Counted from the stretch's first letter, positions 15,497 through 25,089 are shown. The stretch is 64,000 nt of DNA from DAIDKA01 sp035485475 (GCA_035485475.1 DATHOA010000185.1:1-64000), one strand, 5' to 3'. Notes: generated by a model not told the origin, from the sequence alone. Translations and numbers: made by a program.

Positions 15497-16600
15497 ATGC
15501 TCGAAGATGCCGTGACCCGGCTGGCGACGACACCCGCAACCCCGCCACAACCCTGTGATTTGCGGCGCGTCGGCGCGCACCCTGACTTCTGGTATCCGCT
15601 GGCCTGGGGTGATGAGCTCAGGAAGGGCAAGACCCTGGGGCGCCACTTTGCCGGCGAACCCATCGTTCTGTACCGCGGCCAGAACGGGCAGGCGTACGCC
15701 CTGGAGGATCGCTGCGCGCATCGGCAGGTGCCCCTGCACCTGGGCGTGGTGTGCGAGAACCGGCTCAAATGCCACTATCACGGCTGGTCCTATAACGGCA
15801 CGGGACAGTGCGTGGATGTGCCCTACCTCGGCAAGGAGCGGCTGCCGAATGGGGTGCGCAGCTATCCGGTCCACGAGGTCGATAATCTCATTTTTGTGTT
15901 CCCCGGAGACCCGACTCTGGCCGACAGCCGCAAGCCTGCCGCCCTGGGTGCCTTTGCCAACTCGGCCTACAAGACCCGACAGCTCAACCGTGAGGTGGCC
16001 TGCCACTACACCTTCATGCACGAAAACCTCTTCGACATGAACCATCAGTTCATGCACCGCAAGCAGATGGGCTCGATTACGGCAAAGTGCCTGGGACGCG
16101 ACCACGGCGAGAACTGGGCGCAGGTTGAATACAGCTTCAGCCGTGCCGGCGGCGGCAAGTCGGCCGGGGAGCGCGTCATTGTCGAGTTGACCCGCAATCG
16201 GCGTACGCAAAAGAAGGCCGACTTCGGCGATCACATGCGCATCCGCACCGACTACCCCTATCAGACCCTGCGGGTGTGGCTGGGCCGCAATACGGATTAC
16301 GACAATTCCAATCCGGTGCTGTCAGTGTGGCTCGGTTACACGCCGCTGGATGCCGCCCAGCGCACCAATCGGACCTTTGGCTACCTGTCCGTGAAGAAGC
16401 CCCCGGTGCCCGGACTGATCCATGCCGTGTGGCCGTTCGTCACCCACTTCACGGAAAACATCTTCCGTGAGGACAAGGAAATCGTGGAGTTCGAGCAGCG
16501 CGCCTATGACGCACAGGGTGCGGACTGGAACAACGAGGTGTTTCCACCGATCCGCGATCTGCGCACGGTTTTGGCCCGCTGCGGCAAGCCCCAGGTCTGA
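15497..16600 (+). CDS. Rieske non-haem iron oxygenase, alpha-subunit type
   Basis: A 367-aa ring-hydroxylating-oxygenase-like protein. The Rieske [2Fe-2S] site is Cys73-x-His75 and Cys92-x2-His95 (CAHR ... CHYHGWSY). The catalytic iron site is in ENLFDMNHQFMHRKQMG, with Asp180 bridging and His183 and His187 as candidate ligands, so the spacing between the histidines is three residues rather than the more common four. The C-terminal part is the SRPBCC-type catalytic domain. GGAG lies about 7 nt before the ATG. No reductase or ferredoxin gene is adjacent, so electrons must come from elsewhere. Substrate unknown; aromatic or steroid-like compounds are typical of the family. Confidence 0.88.
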   Translation: MLEDAVTRLATTPATPPQPCDLRRVGAHPDFWYPLAWGDELRKGKTLGRHFAGEPIVLYRGQNGQAYALEDRCAHRQVPLHLGVVCENRLKCHYHGWSYNGTGQCVDVPYLGKERLPNGVRSYPVHEVDNLIFVFPGDPTLADSRKPAALGAFANSAYKTRQLNREVACHYTFMHENLFDMNHQFMHRKQMGSITAKCLGRDHGENWAQVEYSFSRAGGGKSAGERVIVELTRNRRTQKKADFGDHMRIRTDYPYQTLRVWLGRNTDYDNSNPVLSVWLGYTPLDAAQRTNRTFGYLSVKKPPVPGLIHAVWPFVTHFTENIFREDKEIVEFEQRAYDAQGADWNNEVFPPIRDLRTVLARCGKPQV

Positions 16601-16617
16601 CCGCGCGCAGCCGCCGC

Positions 16618-17952
16618 TTACTTGTCGGTGTGCCGCAGGTTTTTATCGTACGCGGCGCTGAAGGCATCCAGGAACACCCGCGGCAGCTGGCCATCGGCTT
16701 TCGCGGCAATACTGCGGTAGAAATCGTTGTACAGCTCCCAGTTGCGCGCCCCGCCGTCGGCCGCGGTGCGCGCTGGACGGCCAAAGCGTGACTCCAGTTC
16801 GGCGGGGTCAAGCCGTGCCACGAAGTCCTCGAAGGCGGTACTGAGCGCATCAAAGGTGGCCCGATCATGGGCCTTGGCGCGATCCAGCACTTCGCGCAGC
16901 CATTGCACGGCATCCAGCCGCCGACTTTCGTGCTGGTTCAGCAGCTGTACCAGCAGATCCTCGACACCGGCGCGTGCCAGCGACGGTCGCGGATCATCGG
17001 TATTCGCGGGAGTGTCGATCTGCATGGGACGCAGCGCCTCGGTGCGCGCGCGCTCCAGGTCCTTGAGGCCAACCAGCGCCTCGCGAACCAGCTGCCCCGC
17101 CAGCTGCAGCAACCGCACCTGCAGTTCAGGCGCGAAATGATCCGCCGCGATTCCCGCGCCTTTGCAGAATGCGGACAGGCCACTGTTCGCATCCTGCGGC
17201 ACGGGTGGACTGGCAGCGCTGCGCCGGTCCTGGGCCCGGGACGCCGCGCGGGCCAGCCGCTCAATGCGCCGGGCGATGGCGCGACGCTCAGTTTCGCTAT
17301 CGGCCAGCGACGTGCTCAGTTCGGTGGGCGATGGTGCCAGCCGCGGCGTGAACGCGCGCGCGGGACTCGCCGCGCGGGCGGCCGTGGGTAATAGCGGCGT
17401 GACCGGCTGGCCGTAGGCATTCACGGCCAGCGGATTTCTGAACTCATCGGCATCCGATTGCAGCAGCTCATCCAGGTCCAGTGCTGCGCCCAGGTCGGTC
17501 TGTGCCGCCTGGCCAACTGCCGCCAATACCTCGACACTCTGGGCCGAGGTGTGGACTTCGACGCTGCTGGTCGCTGCCGGCCCGAAGCGGCCGGACTGTG
17601 CCTCCGGGAGGGGTTCGGATTCGGCCGACCGGGATTCGAGCATGGCCACGACCTGGTATTCACCCAAGCGCAGGATGTCCCCGTTCTGCAGGACATGGGC
17701 GCCGCGCTTGGCTACGGGCCGCTCGTCATCATTAATGAAGACGCCATTGGTGCTGGTGTCCTCGAGGATGTACAGGCCGTCGCGGAAGTGAACGCGGGCA
17801 TGGTGTGCGGAAACGTAGCGCTGCGGGTCTGGCAGCACCCAATCGTTATCCGTCGAGCGGCCGATATTGCCGCCCGCACTGTCGAATACCACTGAACTGC
17901 GGTCTCCGAGCAGCCTGCGGTGATCACTTATTATACGAAGCTGTAGCGCCAC
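16618..17952 (-). CDS. FHA-domain protein of the type VI secretion TagH family
   Basis: A 444-aa cytosolic protein. Residues about 25-105 form an FHA phosphothreonine-binding domain (GNIGRSTDNDWVLPDP, YVSAHHARVHF, STNGVFIND). A low-complexity Ala/Pro/Ser linker of about 150 residues follows. The C-terminal domain from about residue 250 (FCKGAGIAADHFAP ... LQLAGQLVREALVGLKDLERARTEALRPMQ) matches the conserved region of TagH/Fha proteins that signal in type VI secretion. No other type VI gene lies in this window, so it is an orphan here. The start is GTG 17952; the upstream region is shared with the divergent DUF1820 gene. Family call good, role uncertain. Confidence 0.82.
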   Translation of the reverse strand: MALQLRIISDHRRLLGDRSSVVFDSAGGNIGRSTDNDWVLPDPQRYVSAHHARVHFRDGLYILEDTSTNGVFINDDERPVAKRGAHVLQNGDILRLGEYQVVAMLESRSAESEPLPEAQSGRFGPAATSSVEVHTSAQSVEVLAAVGQAAQTDLGAALDLDELLQSDADEFRNPLAVNAYGQPVTPLLPTAARAASPARAFTPRLAPSPTELSTSLADSETERRAIARRIERLARAASRAQDRRSAASPPVPQDANSGLSAFCKGAGIAADHFAPELQVRLLQLAGQLVREALVGLKDLERARTEALRPMQIDTPANTDDPRPSLARAGVEDLLVQLLNQHESRRLDAVQWLREVLDRAKAHDRATFDALSTAFEDFVARLDPAELESRFGRPARTAADGGARNWELYNDFYRSIAAKADGQLPRVFLDAFSAAYDKNLRHTDK

Positions 17953-18010
17953 CGGCGCCCCCGTAAGGACAAATACACCCAGTTGGCCGTTTTCGACCGG
18001 TGGGGGGACA

Positions 18011-18016
18011 TATAAT
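18011..18016 (+). promoter_or_regulatory. TATAAT -10 box ahead of the DUF1820-purL pair
   Basis: A perfect TATAAT ends 36 nt before the DUF1820 start codon. No good -35 box lies at 16-18 nt; TTGGCC at 17983-17988 is too far (22 nt). It may be a weak or activated promoter driving DUF1820 and purL. Confidence 0.45.
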
Positions 18017-18052
18017 CGCGGCCCAAAGTACCAAGTTCACCCCCTAGGACCC

Positions 18053-18397
18053 ATGGCAGCCAGTCACATTTTCAAAGTCCTGTTCCTCAACCAGGGCAAG
18101 ATTTACGAGGTTTATGCCAAGAAGGTCACGCATGGCAGCCTCTTCGGCTTCATCGAAATGGAAGACATTGTCTTCGGCGAGCGCTCAAGCGTGGTCGTGG
18201 ACCCCAACGAGGAGCGCATCAAAACCGAGTTTGACGGGGTCAAGCGCAGTTTTTTGCCCATGCACTCGGTGCTGCGCATAGACGAAGTCATGAAGCAGGG
18301 GACGGCCAAGATCACGGCTCATGAGGGCGGCAATGTCACCGCATTCCCGATGCCCGTCTATTCGGCTCCGGCGGGTGAGCCGCCGTCGCGCAAGTAG
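18053..18397 (+). CDS. DUF1820 family protein
   Basis: A 114-aa cytosolic protein of unknown function found across gammaproteobacteria. The conserved body is readable: HIFKVLFLNQGKIYEVYAKKV, GFIEMEDIVFGERSSVVVDP, RSFLPMHSVLRIDEV. The fold appears to be a small beta-rich domain. The C-terminal 15 residues are a variable Pro/Ala/Ser tail. It ends 12 nt before purL in the same direction and is probably co-transcribed with it. No catalytic residues can be named. Confidence 0.9.
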   Translation: MAASHIFKVLFLNQGKIYEVYAKKVTHGSLFGFIEMEDIVFGERSSVVVDPNEERIKTEFDGVKRSFLPMHSVLRIDEVMKQGTAKITAHEGGNVTAFPMPVYSAPAGEPPSRK

Positions 18398-18409
18398 GCG
18401 GCCGCGCTG

Positions 18410-21400
18410 ATGCTCGAGCTTCAGGGCCGGGCCGCCCTATCTGACTTCCGTATTGCAAAGCTCCTGTCCCAGCTTCAGGCCCTCGAACCTGGGGTTCGGA
18501 CCCTGCGCTCGCGGTTTGTCCATTTCATCGATGTGGCAGCGCCGCTGACGGCGGGCGAACAGGCGCTGCTGGCTAAACTGCTGACCTATGGCCCGACCGC
18601 CGCACCCCAGGCGGCCGCGGCCGACCCGGCCGTCCAGGTGTTGCTGGTGGTACCCCGTGCGGGCACCATCTCACCCTGGTCCAGCAAGGCCACCGATATC
18701 GCCCAGGTATGCGGGTTGAGCGCCGTTCGCCGCATTGAGCGCGGCATCCGCTACGAACTGGGGGTCGCGCAGGCACTGGATCCGGCCGGCATGACCCGCG
18801 TGGCTGCGGCCTTGTTCGACCGCATGACCGAAATGGCCGTGGCGACCGCCGCGGAGGCGGAGCAACTGTTCGCCCGCCATACGCCCGCGGCGCTGCGCAC
18901 CATCGCGCTCAGCGGCGGACGGGAGGCACTCGAAACGGCCAACACCCAGCTCGGATTGGCGCTCGCGGCCGATGAGATCACCTACCTGCTGGAGGCCTTT
19001 TCGCGCCTGGGGCGCGATCCTACCGATACCGAACTGATGATGTTCGCGCAGGCCAACTCCGAGCACTGCCGCCACAAGATCTTCAATGCGCAGTGGACCA
19101 TCGACGGCGCGCCGCAGCCCAAATCCCTGTTCGCCATGATCCGCAACACCCATGAGCGGGCGCCGCAGGGTATCTCCTCGGCCTACCGTGACAATGCGGC
19201 CGTCATGGAGGGATCGATGGGGGTGCGGTACTTTCCGGATCTTGCCGGCGTGTATCGCGGACATCGCGAACCGGTCGATATCCTGATGAAGGTCGAGACG
19301 CACAACCATCCAACGGCGATCTCGCCGTTTCCCGGCGCCTCGACCGGATCCGGAGGTGAAATTCGCGACGAAGGGGCGACCGGTGTCGGCGCCAAGCCCA
19401 AAGCGGGTCTGGCCGGATTTTCGGTGTCGAACCTGAATATTCCGGGCTTCGAGCAGCCCTGGGAGCAAGCCTGCGGCAAGCCCGAGCGCATTGCCTCGGC
19501 ACTGGACATCATGATCGAGGGACCGCTTGGCGCGGCGGCCTTCAACAATGAATTCGGACGGCCCAACATCTGCGGCTACTTTCGTACCTTTGAACAGCGC
19601 GCCGCCGGGGACGGGCCGCAGCGCAGCCGCGGTTACCACAAGCCCATCATGATCGCCGGTGGCTTGGGCAATATCCGCCGTGACCATGTCACAAAAGGCG
19701 AAGTGCCGGTGGGCGCGCAGCTGCTCGTGCTGGGCGGTCCGGCCATGCTGATCGGGCTGGGGGGCGGTGCCGCCTCCTCCATGAGCAGCGGCAGCAGCAG
19801 CGCGGATCTGGATTTCGCCTCGGTCCAGCGCGGTAATCCGGAAATCGAGCGCCGCGCCCAGGAGGTGATTGACCGCTGCTGGGCGCTCGGTGATCACAAT
19901 CCCATCGCGCTCATCCACGACGTGGGTGCCGGGGGCTTGTCCAATGCGGTGCCGGAGGCGGTGGCACATAGCCAGCGCGGCGCGCGGGTGGATCTGCGTG
20001 CGGTGCCGAGCGGTGACCCGGGCATGTCGCCGCTTGAGATCTGGTGCAACGAGGCGCAGGAACGCTACGTGATTGCGTTGCAGCCCGAAGGGTTGAAGCC
20101 TTTTGCGGATATCGCCGCGCGGGAGCGCTGCCCCTATGCCGTGATTGGTGAAATCAATGATTCGGGGGTGCTGCAGGTCAGTGATCCACTGCTGGGTGGA
20201 ATGCCGGTGGACATGCCGATTGAACTGCTGCTGGGCAACGCGCCGCGCATGCATCGGGAGGTGGCGAGCACAGCTGCGATGGCCGTGGATTTTGATCCCG
20301 CGTCATTGGATCTGCGCGAAGCCATGCTGCGCGTGCTGCGCTGTCCGACCGTAGCCGACAAGACCTTCCTGATTTCCATTGGTGACCGCACCGTTGGCGG
20401 CCTGATCAGCCGCGATCAGATGGTCGGCCCCTGGCAGGTCCCCGTCAGCGATGTCGCGGTGACCGTCATCGACTATCAAGGTCACGCGGGCGAGGCCATG
20501 TCGATGGGTGAGCGGACGCCGGTGGCGGTGTTGAATGCGCCGGCTTCCGGTCGCCTGGCCGTCACCGAGGCCATCACCAATATCCTGGCGGCCGATGTCG
20601 CCACGCTTGCGGAGGTGCGTCTCTCGGCCAATTGGATGGCCGCATGTGGCGAACCGGGGGAAGACGCAGCGTTGTATGCCACGGTGCGCGCGGTCGGTGA
20701 AGAGCTGTGCCCGGCGTTGGGGATCGCGATACCGGTCGGCAAGGACTCATTGTCGATGAAAACCAGCTGGCAGCAGGCGGGCGCCGCTCGTAGTGTGGTC
20801 GCGCCGGTGTCGCTGATCGTGTCGGCGTTCGCAAGAGTCGGTGATGTGCGCCGTACCCTGACACCCGTGCTGCGCAAGGATCTGGGGCCATCATCCTTGT
20901 GGCTGATCGATCTTTCCGGTGGCAAGGTGCGCCTCGGCGGCTCGGTGCTGGCGCAGGTCCATGGGCAGATGGGCGCGGAAACCCCCGACCTCGATGATCC
21001 GCAGCTGCTGATCGCGCTGGCACAGGCCATGCCGAAACTGCGCGCCGCCGGTGTGCTGCAGGCTTACCACGACCGTTCCGATGGCGGCTTGCTGGTAACC
21101 CTGCTGGAGATGGCCTTTGCGGGGCACTGCGGCCTGGAAATCGATGCCGCCGCCGCCGGCCGGTCGGCAACGATCGCCTACCTGTTCGCGGAAGAGCCCG
21201 GTGTAGTCGTGCAGGTCGGCGATGCGCATCGCAATGAGTTCCAGCAGGTGCTGAGCGAACACGGGCTGCTGCCGCATACGCGCCGCGTCGGTGCGCCGCG
21301 CACCGACATGCTGATTCATATTGCCGGTGCCGGCGAGAACCTGGTGGCCCCGTGGAGTGAATTGCGCCGCGCGTGGTCCGAGACCTCGTTCCAGATGCGT

Positions 21401-22309
21401 CAGTTGCGCGATGACCCGCAGTGCGCGGCCGAGGAGCTGGCGACGCAGACCGATGTGGCCGATCCGGGTCTGCGCGTGGCCTTGAGCTTTGATCCCCAGG
21501 AGGATATCGCCGCACCCTGGATCGCCACCGGCGTGCGTCCGCGCGTGGCCATCCTGCGCGAGCAGGGCGTCAACAGCCAGGTCGAAACCGCGGCGGCCTG
21601 CGAGCAGGCCGGCTTCGAGCCCCATGATGTGCATATGACGGACATCCTGCTCGGACGCCGTACCCTGGCGCAGTTCAGGGGGCTGGTGGCGTGCGGCGGC
21701 TTCTCCTACGGGGATGTACTGGGCGCGGGCGAGGGGTGGGCCAAATCAATCCTGTTCAACGCTGTCGCGCGCGCGCAGTTCGCGGCCTTCTTCGCGCGAC
21801 CCGACACCTTCACGCTCGGATCCTGCAATGGCTGCCAGATGCTCGCGGCGCTCAAATCCCTGATACCGGGCACCGAACTGTGGCCACGGTTCGTCCGCAA
21901 TCGCGTGGAGCAGTTCGAGGCGCGTTTCGCGCTGGTTGAGATTCTGAGCTCCCCGTCGGTGTTGCTGCAGGGTATGGCCGGCTCCGTGCTGCCGATCGCC
22001 GTCGCACATGGCGAAGGCCGCGCCGAATTTGAATCCGCGCAGCAGCTGGCCGACTTCGAGCGCAGTGGCCTGATCGCTTATCGCTATGTGACGAATGACC
22101 GGCAGCCCGCGCAGCGCTATCCGGCCAACCCGAATGGCAGTCCCTTGGCCATTGCGGCCCTGGCCAATGCGGACGGACGGGTGACCATCACCATGCCGCA
22201 CCCGGAGCGCTCCTACCGCAATGTCCAGAACTCCTGGGCGCCGGATGGGGTGGGGGAGTGGAGCGGCTGGATGCGCCTGTTCCGCAACGCGCGCCGTTTC
22301 GTGGCCTAG
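18410..22309 (+). CDS. purL: Phosphoribosylformylglycinamidine synthase PurL
   Basis: A 1299-aa large-type FGAR amidotransferase of purine biosynthesis, converting FGAR, glutamine and ATP to FGAM. Domain order is N-terminal PurS-like (1-150), linker, two AIRS-like synthase halves (about 170-1030; FAQANSEHCRHKIFNA, KVETHNHPTAISPFPGA, GKDSLSMKT) and a class I glutaminase (about 1045-1299). In the glutaminase, Cys1139 lies in LGSCNGCQML and the His/Glu pair in MPHPERS. The length matches the E. coli enzyme. It has an ATG start and overlaps the convergent flaG-like gene by 4 nt. Confidence 0.98.
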   Translation: MLELQGRAALSDFRIAKLLSQLQALEPGVRTLRSRFVHFIDVAAPLTAGEQALLAKLLTYGPTAAPQAAAADPAVQVLLVVPRAGTISPWSSKATDIAQVCGLSAVRRIERGIRYELGVAQALDPAGMTRVAAALFDRMTEMAVATAAEAEQLFARHTPAALRTIALSGGREALETANTQLGLALAADEITYLLEAFSRLGRDPTDTELMMFAQANSEHCRHKIFNAQWTIDGAPQPKSLFAMIRNTHERAPQGISSAYRDNAAVMEGSMGVRYFPDLAGVYRGHREPVDILMKVETHNHPTAISPFPGASTGSGGEIRDEGATGVGAKPKAGLAGFSVSNLNIPGFEQPWEQACGKPERIASALDIMIEGPLGAAAFNNEFGRPNICGYFRTFEQRAAGDGPQRSRGYHKPIMIAGGLGNIRRDHVTKGEVPVGAQLLVLGGPAMLIGLGGGAASSMSSGSSSADLDFASVQRGNPEIERRAQEVIDRCWALGDHNPIALIHDVGAGGLSNAVPEAVAHSQRGARVDLRAVPSGDPGMSPLEIWCNEAQERYVIALQPEGLKPFADIAARERCPYAVIGEINDSGVLQVSDPLLGGMPVDMPIELLLGNAPRMHREVASTAAMAVDFDPASLDLREAMLRVLRCPTVADKTFLISIGDRTVGGLISRDQMVGPWQVPVSDVAVTVIDYQGHAGEAMSMGERTPVAVLNAPASGRLAVTEAITNILAADVATLAEVRLSANWMAACGEPGEDAALYATVRAVGEELCPALGIAIPVGKDSLSMKTSWQQAGAARSVVAPVSLIVSAFARVGDVRRTLTPVLRKDLGPSSLWLIDLSGGKVRLGGSVLAQVHGQMGAETPDLDDPQLLIALAQAMPKLRAAGVLQAYHDRSDGGLLVTLLEMAFAGHCGLEIDAAAAGRSATIAYLFAEEPGVVVQVGDAHRNEFQQVLSEHGLLPHTRRVGAPRTDMLIHIAGAGENLVAPWSELRRAWSETSFQMRQLRDDPQCAAEELATQTDVADPGLRVALSFDPQEDIAAPWIATGVRPRVAILREQGVNSQVETAAACEQAGFEPHDVHMTDILLGRRTLAQFRGLVACGGFSYGDVLGAGEGWAKSILFNAVARAQFAAFFARPDTFTLGSCNGCQMLAALKSLIPGTELWPRFVRNRVEQFEARFALVEILSSPSVLLQGMAGSVLPIAVAHGEGRAEFESAQQLADFERSGLIAYRYVTNDRQPAQRYPANPNGSPLAIAALANADGRVTITMPHPERSYRNVQNSWAPDGVGEWSGWMRLFRNARRFVA

Positions 22310-22689
22310 GCTTCCTCGTCCATCAGCACGTTCCCACCATGCGACCAGCGCGCCAGCATCCGTTCCAGCTGTATCTGATCTTCGTTGGGAAACTGCTGCA
22401 GGACCTGCCCGGTCGTTGCATTGGAGATCTGCGCGACGGTGTAACCTGAGCCCGGATCGACCTTCAGTGAAAGTACCCGGTCGACGCTGGCCAGATGGGC
22501 ATTGATCTGTGCCAGGGCGCTCTGAATGGCCTGTTGGCTGGGCCGCGGTCCCGACCCGGAAACAGCCGTGACACTCTGCGACAGAGCCGCCGTTGCCTGG
22601 GGCGAAGGCGAGTTGTCCTGGGTCGAAACGAAGTCATCCATGGAGCTCATCGCTCCAACGGCGGCTATCGAACCTGATTCCTCGTTCAT
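22306..22689 (-). CDS. flaG: FlaG-like flagellar protein
   Basis: A 127-aa protein whose C-terminal half fits the FlaG family: LSLKVDPGSGYTVAQISNAT then TGQVLQQFPNEDQIQLERML, matching the V-x-D-x-x-T-G-x-x-V...R-Q-I-P pattern of FlaG. The N-terminal 60 residues are Ser/Ala/Gln rich and unstructured-looking. FlaG influences filament length in several bacteria. I start at the ATG at 22689, with GGAG 7 nt upstream. Unusually it is separated from fliC and fliD by the glycosyltransferase genes. The gap 22690-22923 has no gene and I find no convincing sigma-28 or sigma-54 site in it. Confidence 0.75.
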   Translation of the reverse strand: MNEESGSIAAVGAMSSMDDFVSTQDNSPSPQATAALSQSVTAVSGSGPRPSQQAIQSALAQINAHLASVDRVLSLKVDPGSGYTVAQISNATTGQVLQQFPNEDQIQLERMLARWSHGGNVLMDEEA

Positions 22690-22923
22690 ACTCACGCTCC
22701 ATCTGCTGAAGCATCCATCTTCAGGCAGCCTTTCAGTGTGTGATGCCGCGGCGATACTCAGGTTTCAGCTTGTGCACCATTGCCTTATGTTCAATACAAC
22801 GGTGGGTCTCGCTCCGCGGGCCCTCAACACTTCAGCTAACGGCACGCGGCGGCCGAACTTTAGGGTGAAAGCGCCCGAAGCCCGGCCGGGCAGTGATTAT
22901 TGTTCAGTCGCAGGGGGCGGGAG

Positions 22924-25089
22924 TTAGGCGGGCAGTGGTTGTCGGCCGGGTTGGCGACGCGCGGCCTCGTGCCGCTCCGATTCCTGAAGATAACGCTTGC
23001 GCAGCTGGACCCGCAGCGCATCGACGGCGCGCGGGATGCGAACGATCTCATCCGTGCTCTTGCCGGCACGCTGCAGCTCGCTGCCCAGCGGACTCATCTC
23101 CACCTCCAGGGTCAGCAGATCGAAGCGTGCCTCGGTCCACCCCAGGTACCAGTGCCAGTCGGTGTAGTACAGCCAACTGCGTTCGTTGAACGCGCGCACA
23201 TGGGTTGGGTCCTGCCAGGCGCCGAGGCTCATGTCGTAGGGCACGGAGACCTTGAAGATGCCACCGGGCTTCAGCAGCCGCAGGATATTGGTCATGGCGG
23301 TGGTCAGATCGCCGATATGCTCGAGAACGTCGTTGGCAATCGCGCCGTCGAAACTGTTCTCCGCAAGCGTCACCAAGCCGAACCGCGCGGTCTGAAGCGA
23401 AGTGCCGATCAACGTTGCGGATGAAAGATCGAACACGGCATCCGGACCCCACGCCGGATTGATGTCGACATTCAGACAATCCGGGCGGAAGTCCTTACCG
23501 CTGCCCAGCTGCAGGGTCGCCGGCAGGGGGGCCGTCGCGGCGGCGGTGGGTGGGACCGGTGCCGCAAGCTGCAGTGAAGCAGCAAGAATGTCCTCTTCGC
23601 GACGTAGCGCAAAAATCCGTTGTGCCCGTTCGCCGAGCGCCAGACGCTTGGTAGGGTCGCGCACCAGTTCCAGGCAGGCTGCCACCAGCCCTTCGTAGGG
23701 GACGCCGCATACGGCATCGCGCAGTTCCGGCTCGAGAAAAGTGTCCGGACCGGCCTCGGCGACCACGGCCTTCCGGTTCGAGAGCAGATAGGCCGCCCGC
23801 ACGACTTCAAAGATTTTGGCCTCGTAGTAATGGACAATGAGTACGACCTTGGCGCACGCAATGGCGCGGTCGCGTTCCTCGCCGTAGGTACCGAAAAGCA
23901 CGGCGACGTTCAGGCCGTGGGCCTTGAGCTGGTCCAGGATCTGCTGCCGGCGTGGATTGAGGGAACCGTAAAAGAGAACATCAATCTCATCGCTCAGATG
24001 CGGGATGCGCGCCAGTTCCGGAACATATCCCAATGGCACAAACTGCACTGACTGTGCGCCCAGCGCCGTCAGACGCCGAACATTCTCGGTGCTGTAGTCC
24101 CACACCGTATGTTTCTTCAGTGCCGCGACATAGGGACCGGTGAGCCAGCGCGAGTCGGCATCCATTTGCTCCGAGTTGTAGAGGATCGCATCACCCGGAA
24201 GTGCGTCAAGCCCGGCCGCATCGAGCATGTGCGCGCCCAATACGATCTGGCGCGCCGCACCGTCAGGCTGTTCGCGGTAGAAGGATTTGACGCCTAACCG
24301 TCGCAGTCCAAAGTGCACGCACTCGGCAATCTCGGTCAGGCCTTCAGCATGAACATAGCCCTCGGGACGCACATGCACGATCTGGTAGGCGGTATGCGCG
24401 GCAATTGCCGGCGGCGCCGCGGGGCTGGCTGAATTGTGTCCGGCGTAGTTCAGATGCGGCGTGTTCCAGATATTGCCTTCCATCCACTTGGGAACGATGC
24501 CGTGGCGCTGCAGGACATAGGGCAGCGAGAGCTGATCCTGACTGCTCCACCTGACGCATTCGATCAGCCAGTCTTTCATTGCGGCCCGCACCGTCGGCGT
24601 GTTGCGGTAAACAAAACAGCCGGCGGCGGCCAGCCAGTGATCGTGAAATTGCGGATCGGCGAGATAGGAGGAAACCTGCTGCGCCATCGGTTCGCCGGCA
24701 TAGCGGCTCACCAGGTACTGATCACCCTCGGCCATGAGCTGTGCCATGAATGACAGCTCTTCGGCCAGACTCCTGCGTGCCGGATGCGGCATCAGACAGA
24801 TGTCGGCATCCCCCAATTGCGCAATCAGCCATGCGGCCAGCGCGCCGGTGGTGACCGTATAGGCGCTGTCGAGCCAGGCAATCAGGTCCGCGTCCGCAAA
24901 CCACTCGAAGCCGCACATCTTCGGCAACTTCGACTGCAGGCGCGGGCTGATCGCCAGGGGCCGCGGTGGTATGTCCTCCTCGGCAAAGAACCGGAACTCC
25001 ACCTCCCATCCCGCAGGCAGGTCCTGGGCCGGCACTGCGCAGCGAGCATCAATTGCGGCGAGATTGGCCGATGCGATGCATATTTTCAT
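22924..25089 (-). CDS. Multidomain glycosyltransferase-methyltransferase fusion protein
   Basis: A 721-aa cytosolic protein with three apparent parts. Residues about 1-230 look like a nucleotide-sugar-dependent GT-A-like domain (FEWFADADLIAWLDSAYTV, with NIWNTPHLNY). Residues about 240-500 resemble GT-B C-terminal halves of the CgeB type (DVLFYGSLNPRRQQILDQL, KIFEVVRAAYLLSNRKAVVAEAG). Residues about 530-690 form a class I SAM methyltransferase (LQLGSGKDFRPDCLNVDI, FDGAIANDVLEHIGDL, LKPGGIFKVSVPYD). The start overlaps the stop of the upstream OGT-like gene by 4 nt (ATGA), so the two are translationally coupled. Given the flanking flagellar genes, I infer a role in building or modifying filament glycans. 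No single known family covers the whole protein. Confidence 0.72.
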   Translation of the reverse strand: MKICIASANLAAIDARCAVPAQDLPAGWEVEFRFFAEEDIPPRPLAISPRLQSKLPKMCGFEWFADADLIAWLDSAYTVTTGALAAWLIAQLGDADICLMPHPARRSLAEELSFMAQLMAEGDQYLVSRYAGEPMAQQVSSYLADPQFHDHWLAAAGCFVYRNTPTVRAAMKDWLIECVRWSSQDQLSLPYVLQRHGIVPKWMEGNIWNTPHLNYAGHNSASPAAPPAIAAHTAYQIVHVRPEGYVHAEGLTEIAECVHFGLRRLGVKSFYREQPDGAARQIVLGAHMLDAAGLDALPGDAILYNSEQMDADSRWLTGPYVAALKKHTVWDYSTENVRRLTALGAQSVQFVPLGYVPELARIPHLSDEIDVLFYGSLNPRRQQILDQLKAHGLNVAVLFGTYGEERDRAIACAKVVLIVHYYEAKIFEVVRAAYLLSNRKAVVAEAGPDTFLEPELRDAVCGVPYEGLVAACLELVRDPTKRLALGERAQRIFALRREEDILAASLQLAAPVPPTAAATAPLPATLQLGSGKDFRPDCLNVDINPAWGPDAVFDLSSATLIGTSLQTARFGLVTLAENSFDGAIANDVLEHIGDLTTAMTNILRLLKPGGIFKVSVPYDMSLGAWQDPTHVRAFNERSWLYYTDWHWYLGWTEARFDLLTLEVEMSPLGSELQRAGKSTDEIVRIPRAVDALRVQLRKRYLQESERHEAARRQPGRQPLPA

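Noticed and set aside
15215..16234. 339-aa minus-strand reading frame covering the tRNA and the Rieske gene
   Set aside because: It lies opposite the tRNA-Ser and a well-supported Rieske oxygenase; its GEGGIRTHVPELPDHP stretch is the familiar false translation of the antisense of a serine tRNA.
18671..20254. 527-aa minus-strand frame within purL
   Set aside because: Entirely opposite the conserved PurL synthase domain and without domain features.
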